The translations under genes were made by a program, and so were the position numbers. Shown piece after piece: positions 1 through 8,774 of a DNA stretch of 20,000 nt. Each line of letters opens with the position of its first letter. The first letter of the stretch is position 1. The stretch comes from Sphaeroforma sirkka (lineage: Eukaryota > Opisthokonta > Ichthyosporea > Ichthyophonida). The stretch covers positions 47,501-67,500 of the forward strand of contig LUCW03001575.1 in NCBI GenBank assembly GCA_001586965.3, read 5' to 3'. The notes under the pieces are model-generated. The model made no database searches, was not told the origin of the DNA, and saw nothing but the letters and a program-made list of their open reading frames with translations.

Positions 1-231
1 CTGTAGGATGAGCTGTGTCAGTTGTAGTATTAGTTTGCACATAAATAAGCCGTTGTGTGTAGCGCTGGGTGAATGGCACACGAGGCTAGAAAGGCGTCAA
101 ATTACATATTTCTCGCAATAAGTAGACGACAGTTCACGTAGATTCATCATTTGAACCTTTGCCACAACTCCAGTCATTCGAGAACGTGCATTGGATATTT
201 ATACTATACAATCCACAGAGGGGGGTTCAAG
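1..231 (+). promoter_or_regulatory. Upstream region of the oxidoreductase gene
   Basis: AT-rich upstream sequence without a recognisable gene. A TATA-like stretch (tatttatacta, about 195-206) lies only about 30 bases before the ATG, too close to be a normal TATA box unless the leader is extremely short. No other motif is convincing. Confidence 0.3.
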
Positions 232-2229
232 ATGTTTTCGAGGCATATACAATCCTGTCTGTCGAGGAGCACGATGACAAGCGCCGCTCGGCGCACATCC
301 ATGAGATATGCCGCCGGAGGGTTTGCAAGCGCCACTTCACAGCATACACACACACATGTGCGTTCACAGAGATTGGCATTGAGGGGTATTAGTGCTGTAA
401 CGGGTGCGTGTCTGGCGACGTATGTATATTCAAGCACAACATACCCGGTGGCAAAACAGGAGGGAATTCTTAGTGGTGCTACAGAAGCAGATGCGAGTAA
501 GGAAGGAGCGGGCATACATGAACTCACACCCGAGGAGATCGACGAGTTAGAGCCGTTCACAATGGATGAAGTGCGCGAGCACGCGAATAAAGACGATTGC
601 TGGATTATTATAGACGGTGTTATTTACGATGTCACGTCGCTGTTAAGCCAACATCCAGGTGGCCAAGCTGTCCTTCTATCCTTTGGTGGAAAGGATGTGT
701 CCGCAGAGTACCATGCGATGAAGCATTCCTCACAGGCACAGGCCATGCGCCCGGGGTTAGCGGTAGGGCGTCTGATTCTGGGTGCGTACACGCCGGTGAA
801 GATAAAGACCGATATCGAAGAGATCATTGAGGAGAAGGCTAAGACACAGAAGAAGCGACTGGTTATAGTAGGCGGAGGTATATGTGGGGCGTCGGCAGCG
901 TATTTCCTGTCGCAGAACAAGACATTCTCAGACGAGTGGGATGTTGCGCTGCTCGAGCACGATCCGATTGTGGGAGGGACTGCACTGAGGAGTTCGGCGA
1001 TTATGTGGCTTGGTCCGTTGCTCGAGAAAACAGAGATTGAGGAGAAACCCAATGACGCTATTGATGTCAATGTGAGTCAGGTGGGGTTAACCAAACCTCC
1101 CATGGGTCTTACACAGTGGCTGGGCGAGGAGGCGTACTTGTTTTTCAAGACAATGCAGGCGGAATGGGGTGATGTGGAGTTCACGGATAAGGGTACCATT
1201 GGATTGGTAGAAACCGATGAACAACTCGAGGGTGCACGTGCGATATTTGGTGCGGATGGGAAGGTACGGGGTGCGGAGATAGTCACGGATAAGGCTCGTA
1301 TGGCAGAGATAGAGCCGGCCATATCTCCCGAGCAGTTGAAGGCTATTGTGTACCATCCCAGGGGTGCAACCGTGGATCCGTATATGGTATGTGATGCCTT
1401 CGCAAAGAGAGCTCAGGCGAATGGGGTCAGACTGTTGCTAGATCATGCAGTGACAGACATTGCGCCTGTAGAGGACAGTAGCATGAACTACCGCGTGACG
1501 TGCGAGAATGGAGAGCAATTGGACGCGGATGTGGTGGTGATCTGCACGGGATGGAAAGCGAAAGAGCATGCGGCGATGATTGGGTGTGATGTGCCCGTCA
1601 AGGCCATGCACGGGCAGATGTTTGCCATTTCGCACCCGGACTTCAAGCTCAATAACAATGTCTACGGTCTCGAGGGAGTGACGTACTGGCGCAAGAACAA
1701 GGTCAAACACCAGGCCACCCGGGAGAATACAGCACCGTACAAACGCATCACTAGCCACCTCTACGGCGTGCAGCTGGCGAATGGTGTGGCCAAATTCGGG
1801 GGCGATCGCGTGCAGGCCAACCTGGACGGGATAGTGCTAGAAGATGGCATCGAGGACAACTATAACACAGTGACACGACTGTTCCCTCAGCTCAAAGGTG
1901 TGCCTATGCTTGGTTCGTGGTCAGGTGTGATGCCCTTCACACCGGACCAGAAAATAATCTGTGGTGCATTGGATGACACTGGCAAGGCTTTTGTGCTGAC
2001 GGGGTCGGGCTTCATGAGGGGTCTAGCATCCGGCAGACTATTGGCCGAAAGTATCACGCGCGTGCACGTAGATAATCTACCTGTGCATGGTACCGATACA
2101 GAGAGTGTAGAGACAAAGGCGAAGCGAGACGAGATCGACTTTTACTTGGACGATTGCAGTCCGCAGAGGTTTGCTAAGCAGAAGGCTGCGGCCGAGGCTA
2201 TGACGGCAAAAGAAGCAGAGGCAGCCTGA
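232..2229 (+). CDS. Cytochrome b5 / FAD-dependent oxidoreductase (DAO family) fusion, probably mitochondrial
   Basis: Encodes 665 residues without introns. The ATG at 232 has A at -3 and is the first in-frame ATG; the frame is open further upstream but has no other ATG. Residues 1-50 are rich in Arg, Ser and Thr with no acidic residues, followed by a short hydrophobic stretch (about 52-66). This looks like a bipartite mitochondrial presequence. Residues 107-183 form a cytochrome b5 domain with HPGG at 141-144 (haem ligand His141) and a second ligand His165, at the standard spacing of 24. From 208 a Rossmann FAD-binding motif appears (GGGICG, 214-219), then the GGTALRSSA segment, and a C-terminal GSGFMRGLASGRLLAESI typical of D-amino-acid-oxidase-like flavoproteins. 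The family oxidises amines or amino acids. The substrate cannot be read from sequence. By analogy with flavocytochrome b2, the haem domain could pass electrons from FAD to cytochrome c in the intermembrane space (inference). Confidence 0.9.
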   Translation: MFSRHIQSCLSRSTMTSAARRTSMRYAAGGFASATSQHTHTHVRSQRLALRGISAVTGACLATYVYSSTTYPVAKQEGILSGATEADASKEGAGIHELTPEEIDELEPFTMDEVREHANKDDCWIIIDGVIYDVTSLLSQHPGGQAVLLSFGGKDVSAEYHAMKHSSQAQAMRPGLAVGRLILGAYTPVKIKTDIEEIIEEKAKTQKKRLVIVGGGICGASAAYFLSQNKTFSDEWDVALLEHDPIVGGTALRSSAIMWLGPLLEKTEIEEKPNDAIDVNVSQVGLTKPPMGLTQWLGEEAYLFFKTMQAEWGDVEFTDKGTIGLVETDEQLEGARAIFGADGKVRGAEIVTDKARMAEIEPAISPEQLKAIVYHPRGATVDPYMVCDAFAKRAQANGVRLLLDHAVTDIAPVEDSSMNYRVTCENGEQLDADVVVICTGWKAKEHAAMIGCDVPVKAMHGQMFAISHPDFKLNNNVYGLEGVTYWRKNKVKHQATRENTAPYKRITSHLYGVQLANGVAKFGGDRVQANLDGIVLEDGIEDNYNTVTRLFPQLKGVPMLGSWSGVMPFTPDQKIICGALDDTGKAFVLTGSGFMRGLASGRLLAESITRVHVDNLPVHGTDTESVETKAKRDEIDFYLDDCSPQRFAKQKAAAEAMTAKEAEAA

Positions 2230-2912
2230 TCGTGGAGATGTTAGTTGTGCAAGAGGAGCGGGAAGCCAACAACGGCTTTTGAATTGGTAGAACGGGGATT
2301 TTTAGAGATTTAAAATAGTGTACGCGGAGATGCGAGTGCTCAATAATTTAATTAATGCGGATACACGCGCCCTCAGAAGAATGTAGTTTAGATGACGGTG
2401 GAGTGTTAAGTTTGTTATGTGGCCGTGAACACCGCCGACGACATGTGTTTTGTAAACACGGTCGAGCTGGCTGGACACGATATGGTGGCGCATTGTGCCG
2501 AGTGCACGAAGGTATACATGATATATTGCAAAGAGAGGTAACTGCTTGTACTTTTAGTGAAGGTTACAATCCTATACATTTGAAAATACGGCGAAGTGGA
2601 TGTAGGGAGGGCAGAAATCGTGTGGCTGTCTGTGTAAGTTGGTATATAAACGCGATATCCGACTATGAAAGTGTCGTGTATTCGTCGAAACTGACATGGC
2701 GTGTCATGATGAGGGTTTCGTGCCAGGCTGAAAAATCGCAACGGCAGATAGCACAGATGAAGATGTGTCCATTGTTTCAGGCGAGTTATCTTTTAGCGTA
2801 TGCGGTGATGAAGGTGTACATACACAGAAAATAATATGAATTTAGAAATGAGTCATTATCATATGTGCGGTGTGAATAACGTTGAAACATCTGTATCAGG
2901 CCTATTAGAAGT
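2230..2912 (+). pseudogene. Unrecognised broken or spliced coding-like stretch
   Basis: No frame gives a convincing whole gene. Three separate plus-strand pieces look protein-like. One reads from the ATG at 2355 (APSEECSLDDGGVLSLLCG). One reads 2443-2541 and contains ELAGHDMVAHCAECTKVY, with clustered Cys and His. The third ends near 2831 (DVSIVSGELSFSVCGDEGVH). Joining the second to the third with a GTAACT donor near 2538 and an acceptor near 2752 would keep a frame open, but this is speculative. The 159-residue frame at 2355-2834 runs through the region but is not clearly coding over its full length. It could be a small spliced gene, a decayed gene or chance. No family is recognised. Confidence 0.2.
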
Positions 2913-3099
2913 ATGATAAACGACAGTATTGAGAATCAGTGGTACTCACATAAACCAATCATGCAACCGTCAAAGTCAAAGTTAATCTTATCACGAGCTA
3001 TTACTTACCTCGAGCAAGATAAAGTAGTTGGAGCCAATGACAATTTCGGCTATACGATGGGATATCCAATCACTCGCAAGGCTCGATCACTGCCTGTAT

Positions 3100-3408
3100 G
3101 TAGAAGGTCATGTGTGCACTTCTATGGTTTCTTCATGGTATTTGTTGGATTTCAATGAGATGGGATTCGATGTTTGTTTGATTTCGAAGCTAGGTCATCT
3201 ATTGCATTGGAGAGCATCTTGCAATTGTTGGCCAATATGTATCGTCGGTAGCCAGTCTGGCCGTTTTCTAGACTTAGTACAGAAATTTTGGACATATGCT
3301 AATCTGTCACTACGTCTGTGCTGTGCGATTGTAGCTTTGGTAAATAAACTTGGTGGTGCAACACCTGAAATATTTACAATAAGTCTCTACTTGGATTTGG
3401 CGTGTATT
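3100..3408 (-). pseudogene. Possible decayed coding exon, minus strand
   Basis: On the minus strand a plausible acceptor (atatttcag) is followed by an open frame of about 55 codons containing VAPPSLFTKATIAQHRRSD and KSRKRPDWLPTIHIGQQLQD. It stops at a TGA near 3196-3198, then stays open in the same frame for about 30 more codons (ISLKSNKYHEETIEVHT). One in-frame stop inside an otherwise protein-like stretch suggests a degraded gene or element. Composition is the only argument; no domain is recognised, and chance openness is possible. The plus-strand 128-codon frame over the same bases looks like its shadow. Confidence 0.2.
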
Positions 3409-3918
3409 GTTTGAAGCTGTTTGTACAGTGCGACTTTACCATCAAAACCAGAAGGCTATGTTCAAACACTTATGGCAAGCCTAATTACACTCATGTCTTG
3501 AAAATCAGCCATTGCAAGGATCACCTAGAATTTGGCGGCTAATTGACTCGCATAGCACAGGACGACACCACCGCGATTGCACTCAAATCTCGTGAGGCGA
3601 TATTATGGCCGACTCTATCTTAAGCCAAATCGCTTGTAGCTAGTATACGAGGCCATAGTTTTACCGACATCTCATACCACCACTCACGCTGTGATTTGAA
3701 ATGTAATTTCTGCGAGAGAACATACAACGCAATCTGTTACTGGTATGTACAATGTAAATTGAATGGCTATTATGAAGTCAGGGGTTACCCTTCAAACGCA
3801 TGGACCCATCGTTGGAGTAGTGATGATTCAATGATTCGTATCTAAGTATCTAATGTAGCAAGTAAGTGACTTGAGTAAAAAATTGCACCATATAGAATCA
3901 ATATAGAACTATTAGAAC
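3409..3918. other. Intergenic stretch, no gene seen
   Basis: I see no supported gene, RNA or repeat here. Only short open stretches broken by stops occur on both strands. The right end should contain the 3' untranslated region of the small secreted-protein gene on the minus strand. Confidence 0.5.
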
Positions 3919-3924
3919 TTTATT
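3919..3924 (-). terminator. Polyadenylation signal AATAAA
   Basis: Read on the minus strand, AATAAA lies about 40 bases after the stop codon of the small secreted-protein gene, a normal place for a cleavage and polyadenylation signal. Confidence 0.5.
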
Positions 3925-3964
3925 TAACTTAACCGAATGTTCACCTTTCAAGAGAAACCCCCAA

Positions 3965-4433
3965 CTACACTCTGGCCTTGGCAAGGACTAAACCCTCATC
4001 GATGGTATCGTTCCCACATGCAGAAACATCCTCGGCAGTGGGGTAGTTGACAGCGTCATCGCAAGCTATCATGGGGAAAACAAAATCATTAACGATATCG
4101 CTGGAAACAGTATTCTCCACAGTTTGAGCTGCATTGCACTCGGCCAATTCAGCACTAGTGATGCTGTTCGCAACACATTCCTCGACGTCGATAGTGAGCT
4201 CGGTGATACCAGCATCAATTACTGCGCTATTGGGAACATATACCTGGATGTTATCCCATAGAAGATTACCCTCGGTAGCCAATGTAGACTCAATGCACCC
4301 TAGCAACAAGTGTCTTCTTGATGCTCTCGATTAGTTTAAGGGCCATTACACTGATGAGTGCTTGACGGGGAGCAATGCTGCTAGCAGACACCATAGCAAC
4401 AACCGCCGCAGAAAGTAAAGCATGGGAAAACAT
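3965..4433 (-). CDS. Small secreted cysteine-containing protein, two exons
   Basis: Exon 1 is 4433-4352 and exon 2 is 4299-3965. The 52-nt intron (4351-4300) starts GTGTAA, has a CTAAT branch-like site and ends TTGTTGCTAG. Splicing restores one frame of 138 residues, whereas without it the ATG frame stops soon after the junction. Residues 1-18 form a classic signal peptide (MFSHALLSAAVVAMVSA), so the product is probably secreted. The mature part is acidic with five Cys (29, 69, 82, 107, 122) and ends LAKARV. No family is recognised. Its size, signal peptide and Cys content recall small secreted or surface proteins, but function is unknown. A TATA box sits 70 bases upstream. A truncated copy occurs on the other strand about 2.5 kb away, showing that this sequence duplicates locally. 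Confidence 0.75.
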
Positions 4434-4500
4434 GTTAATATTAAATTTAGGTGATGCGCTTTGAATTGTTATGTTATGTGTATACTATTGCCAACTCCCA

Positions 4501-4508
4501 TATTTATA
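4501..4508 (-). promoter_or_regulatory. TATA box of the small secreted-protein gene
   Basis: TATAAATA on the minus strand, about 70 bases before the ATG at 4433. About 50 bases around it (gatatggcaaaa, then ctatttagtataaatatggg) are conserved almost exactly in the inverted partial copy near 6411-6460. This supports a real core promoter or at least one duplicated unit. Confidence 0.65.
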
Positions 4509-5183
4509 CTAAATAGTCTTTTGCCATATCGGCACCTTTGGTGATTAATATTTCAAATCTCTCTCGTGTAATTCCTGACTGAGCCAGTCGCACATTAGTA
4601 GATGGTTCGCGTTCATTTCTCAAACACATAGAACTGCAACAGCCAGCAACTTTGCAACTCTGCGCAGAATTATAATTTTACTACTACACACTACCGACAA
4701 ATTACAACGTATATAGTTGCAAGTAGCAATGCAACAACTTTCGAATTTTTGATGCCCAAAATTAGTAAAAGAGCTAAACCCTAAATAAGCCACCAGTACG
4801 CAATGAGCATACGGCATCATATGATCATGCTCAAGTATTTTCCAATATATCCTTTGAGTGAATTTCAGGAAATAAACATATTGGAATTGTAGCAAACTCA
4901 ATGGATCCCCAACAACGGACTCGTTTCCGACAATCGTTAGACTTCTAGAATCTGGATTTTTCAACTTTGGACTAAAATAGAAGTTGTGAGGGCGCCTGGC
5001 GGCTGCAGGCCGGCATATATATATATATATATTATCGCATGCTCTTTTCTCAATTATATTGCTCCACTAGTGAAGATTTAAATTATCATTGCTCTATGTA
5101 TTCACATCTCCGGCGAATTCAAACTTCAAAGATTTCAATCTTGAAACTTCGGGCTCTCACTCCACTCTATTTAGTCTCTGGTG
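4509..5183. repeat. Intergenic stretch with a dispersed repeat (copy A) and a TA run
   Basis: No convincing gene. A minus-strand frame of 114 codons (4620-4964) begins at a non-ATG codon and is not recognised. Positions about 4898-4955 (copy A) resemble 6237-6292 (copy B) in the same orientation, sharing blocks such as ccccaac-acggact and cgacaatc. A (TA)n run lies at about 5014-5034. The GC-rich stretch ggcgcctggcggctgcaggcc just before it stands out from its surroundings. Confidence 0.45.
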
Positions 5184-5692
5184 ACAATAAACTATTAACC
5201 ACCTCAGGCCCAGTTTCCTACCAGTCTCATACTTGTACTTTTTCGAGCATACTTTGCTTGTAAGATGTAAATAGCATGATTTTAGCCCATTTATTGCACT
5301 TGTTGTATTAGTTCTTTGTCGGCCTCAGAGAAGAGGTCGACGTATGCGTATGTTAGACTTAAATGTTAGATATTGTAGCGCGGATACAACCCATTTGTTG
5401 CAATTATGTTAGGTCCTTGTCGGTCTTAAGGGCTTGACATATGTTAGCAGTTAGACACATGTATATAGGCGTCCTCTGTCTTAGCTATTGTTTTTACAGT
5501 TGACATTATTCGTGTCTAACATACGTCGATCTCTCTGAGCACGACAAAGAACTAATACAACAAGTGCAATAAATGGGCTAAAATCACGCTAATTACATCT
5601 TTTTTTAAAAGAAGCAAAGTAAACTCGAAAAAGTACAAGTATGAGACTGGTGGGAAACTGGGCATGAGGTGGTTATTTAATAGTTTTATTGT
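5184..5692. mobile_element. Foldback (long inverted repeat) element, MITE-like
   Basis: The left arm (about 5184-5364) and right arm (about 5513-5692) are reverse complements over roughly 180 bases. They include a perfect 44-base block at 5278-5321 paired with 5542-5585. Smaller indels occur, such as an extra run of A/T near 5600. The spacer of about 150 bases contains a third, degenerate direct copy of part of the left arm (about 5380-5460). There is no open frame for a transposase. Non-autonomous foldback elements and MITEs have this shape. I did not find a clear target-site duplication, so the true ends are uncertain. A transcript through it would form a long hairpin. Confidence 0.75.
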
Positions 5693-5725
5693 AAATCGTG
5701 CCGTATAAAGACATTCCTATACACC

Positions 5726-5788
5726 AGGGCTTCGGGCCTTCGCCGCTTCGGGCTTCTGCAATCGGCATTCGGGCCTTCGCTCTTCGGT
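5726..5788. repeat. Short GC-rich cluster of CTTCGGGC-like repeats
   Basis: Variants of (g)cttcgggc(ctt) occur four to five times within about 60 bases, next to the right end of the foldback element. A single related copy (acttcgggctc) lies near 5147, to the left of the element. Confidence 0.5.
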
Positions 5789-6236
5789 ATGTACATATGT
5801 ATTTATGTAGGCTATTTGTTAAAATAAATAAATTAGTACGTACATATGTACATATTCACTGAAAAAAATTGAATAAAAAAAACAAATGTCAATCTAGAGT
5901 AAAGAGTAAAAGTTTAACAAAAAAGGCGATTATTTATTAGAATTATTTGTGATTTTGGTTTCATTTTTAGAAATAATTGACAGTCTAACAGTTATGTACA
6001 AATTTCATTTTTTTTCCATAGCCCTCTAGATTTAAAAAAGAAAGTAATTATATAAAAAATATACCAGATACATACTGAATACATAAAAAAAAACAAGTAG
6101 AGAAATAGCTTGAAACCTGAAAAAGTAATGTCAAATGTACACGGCGTACGCCAACGGTCACGGTATGCATGACCAAATCGTATTCTTATATAAACGTTGC
6201 CAAAAAAAAAAGGCGACAGTCAGAGGAGAGTAAAAG
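5789..6236. other. AT-rich intergenic stretch, no gene seen
   Basis: Very AT-rich with many A and T runs and a repeated gtacatatgta motif near 5788-5850. No open frame of note. Nothing further can be supported. Confidence 0.5.
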
Positions 6237-6292
6237 TCTCAATAGATTCCCCAACGACGGACTTTCTTCGACAATCTTTCAACAGTTGCTTC
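6237..6292. repeat. Dispersed repeat copy B
   Basis: Resembles about 4898-4955 (copy A) in the same orientation. On the minus strand both copies read a conserved SVVG followed by Asp or Glu, with a silent third-base difference, hinting at a coding remnant of a repeated family. Too short to classify. Confidence 0.4.
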
Positions 6293-6409
6293 AGACTTCA
6301 TCAGTAGTTTAGAGAGATGTGGCGTTCTAATAATGAAAGCATCCGTTCTGCACGCTACCGTAGTGCGACGTGCTCGTTCAAGAGTCCCGTAATAGAAATT
6401 TATCTGAAA

Positions 6410-6628
6410 AAGGCGCCGATATGGCAAAAAACTATTTAGTATAAATATGGGAGTTGGCAATAGCATTCAAAGCGCATCACCTAAATTTAATATTAAACGA
6501 CGACGCTATCATCTACCCCACAGCCGAGGCTGTCTCTGGATGTGTGAACGATACTATAGATGAGGGTCTAGTTCTTGCCAAGGCCCGAGTTTAATTGGGC
6601 TTGTCCCTTGAAAGGTGGACATTCGGAG
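6410..6628 (+). pseudogene. Inverted, internally deleted copy of the small secreted-protein gene
   Basis: The copy begins with the same promoter as the gene at 3965-4433 (TATAAATA at 6440-6447) and a similar leader lacking about 20 bases. It then jumps at about 6498 straight into the last 31 codons (6499-6591), ending LAKARV and TAA at 6592-6594. These 31 residues match residues 108-138 of the intact protein at 26 positions. The start codon, signal peptide, intron and first 107 residues are absent, and no in-frame ATG remains. Downstream similarity (cttgaaaggtg-acattcgg) runs to about 6628. Because both promoter and tail are kept, one internal deletion after duplication is the simplest explanation. 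A transcript may still be made. Confidence 0.8.
6440..6447 (+). promoter_or_regulatory. TATA box kept in the pseudogene copy
   Basis: TATAAATA in the same sequence setting as the intact gene's TATA box (actatttag before, tgggagttggcaatag after). Confidence 0.55.
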
Positions 6629-7771
6629 CGATGGTAGTCACTCGGCATGTATAATATATACTCCAATAAAACATCATCCTCACATTTATAATTCTGCATT
6701 ATTTATTTATTTGTTGAGCATGATTAGCCTAAATAGATAGCCATTCCACTGCAAATAAGGATCAATGTTCAAATAGATAAAGCTCGACAAATGTTGTGAG
6801 GAAACTGCATGAAAACCGTCTGAATTTGAATTGTGATAGTATACAATGATCAGAGAAGAGCGAGTCGTGACCGTTGGAGAGCAGCTCAAATAAGAAGAAT
6901 ATTTACCACTGCGCGTATTTTGGTCCAGCTTGAGCATTGAATCAGTGGTTATACAATGCATTAGACGTTATACCATACCATCCTGAACTACGAGGGCGAA
7001 GAGATGCATGTTTAAAAGACCATAGTTTATATCCTCATAGTTTAATGTTTATCCCAGCCAAAATAGATCGAAAAGAGCATCACTGACTAAATGTACTAGT
7101 AAGCGTGTATCGCTATGTCTTTGTACCTACTACGCTAGGTACTGTGTATACTTTGACTTGTGCCTATGTGTTCTCGAACAGTTGCGATTCGTGCCTCTTT
7201 GCTTGCATATCTTTACCATGTTTCATGGCCATTTTATGGTTACGGTATCCCGTGGTACCTTCTCTGGGCTTCACTTGAGCCTTTGGGTGTCGAGTAGAAT
7301 TGCAAAGTGTTGGAACTCTAGCCCGATCTTTCTCAAAGCCACAAGGGATACAAAATAATGGCGATGTGAGGTCTTGTACATGCTCGACTGCTGGCAGACA
7401 GGAGCGCTAGATTACATCGCTAAGAGCCACAGGTCGCGAAGCTGGGCCTGAGCTTACTAACTATAACATCTAGAAGTATTTAACCTTTCAAGTTCGCTCT
7501 GGGTAGGCCATCGAGCAGTCGCATGCTTAAGTGGACAACTGAGCTGCAGCCGACAGTAAATTCAGGGCTCTTAAGTTGCATGTACAGGTGCGTACTCCGG
7601 CCAACCCAAGTTTGCCCCATGGGCTAACCCGTCTAGACCTCAGGCCGTGGTGCGCATGGGCCGGCATCGGTCGAAGTGTGCATTCACTCGGTTTGGAAAC
7701 ATTTCCCGTGTTCGTCACTCAGTATTTGCCATGGGACAGTCCTTGTCACTGGACAGTGCGATGCCAATAGC
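6629..7771. other. Intergenic stretch, no supported gene
   Basis: An AATAAA at 6665-6670 lies after the pseudogene. Open frames of 63-84 codons occur (6707-6961 minus, 7158-7358 plus, 7527-7718 minus, 7576-7770 plus). None shows a recognisable domain, and the two at 7527-7770 overlap on opposite strands, so at most one could be real. Positions about 7570-7750 are more GC-rich than their surroundings. I see no tRNA or rRNA. Confidence 0.4.
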
Positions 7772-8000
7772 TATTGCTAAGAGTGTCATCAGTTCGATCT
7801 GCTGATCTTCAACAGCATTGACCACAGCGGTATAACTGGGCTCCCTTATCCCACCATTTTTGATTCACATTATAGCATACTCAAAATGTTATTGCTAAGA
7901 GTGCCGTCACGTTCGATCTTCTGTTTTCTAGCAGCCATGATCATAGTGGTATAGCTGAGCTTCCATGTCACACCATTCCTCTTGCATAATTCGAACACAA
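7772..8000. repeat. Diverged 118-bp tandem duplication
   Basis: Two copies start at 7772 and 7890, both with tattgctaagagtg, then gttcgatct, a later gtggtata or cggtata block, and a cac-cc-att block. They lie directly after the TMF1 stop codon in gene orientation, so they probably form its 3' untranslated region. No polyadenylation signal was clear. Confidence 0.65.
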
Positions 8001-8005
8001 CGCCG

Positions 8006-8774
8006 TCATCGTGCCGATTCAATCTTAGTTTCCAGATCACTGATTTGCATGATCAAGTGATTTGTTTGATCCTTGTACATTTCCTTAATATCTAGCAAAT
8101 CCAAGCGTGCTTCTTCGGCCTCTTCCGCCTTTTGCCCATACATTTGGAGCATCACCTCGTATTTCTGATTCATGGCTGAAGGAAAAGAACAAGCGACAGA
8201 CCGCGCCAATAGTTATTGAGTACAGATTGCCTCCCTCATGAGATCAGTGTATCCGAGCTGTAACAGAGCGCTTTGCACACTTCAAATTCAAATGGAGATC
8301 AGGCGTGCGTATGATTATGACAAAGCTATTCAAGAATCATGACTTTCAACTCAATCATGCACAAAAATGGCTAGATACAACACGCAGCAATTGCGTGCGA
8401 ACTGAAAGGACGATGCAACCCACATGTGAGGCGCGCAATACCTTCATATGCCGTCTGCAGTTCATCCACTTTACCTTTGAATACTTGCAGCTCTTCAATT
8501 TCGGCCACGAGTGCGGTAACTTCCTCTGTGAAATACGATAAAGGGTCAACATTTGATACGGTATCCATTTAATTTAAAACATCTGGTGATTACATTCCAT
8601 CCATAATCGTTAGTGTAAATAGTGTTAAAACTAAGCTTGCGCTACACATTGACGACAGATTACCAAACGCGTAGCCCTGCCAATCGACACACCTTCCATA
8701 GACACTCGTAGATTGGTCTCTTCCTGTATTTGCCTCTGTAAACTGACGACTTCCCGCTCGCGCTGGTGGAGTGC
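8006..8774 (-). CDS. TMF1: TMF1 C-terminal exons (TMF_TATA_bd region)
   Basis: Exons are 8774-8693, 8525-8442 and 8175-8006, with phases 0, 1 and 1, ending in TGA at 8008-8006. From ALHQREREVV to MLQMYG the 69 residues align without a gap to the end of animal TMF1 (LREGEITHLQ to ILQMYG). This strongly confirms both the identity and the splice sites. The most conserved block is MLQMYGQKAEEAEEARLDL followed by DIKEMYKDQ. The family uses this region for Golgi targeting and Rab6 binding. The tail runs about 10 residues beyond the animal protein. Confidence 0.95.

Noticed and set aside
204..1758. Minus-strand frames inside the oxidoreductase gene
   Set aside because: The plus-strand frame is long and has clear domains; the others are shadows.
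7772..7900. Possible tRNA or Pol III B box (gttcgatct) with a small hairpin
   Set aside because: No acceptor or anticodon stem, and the hairpin is not conserved in the second copy.
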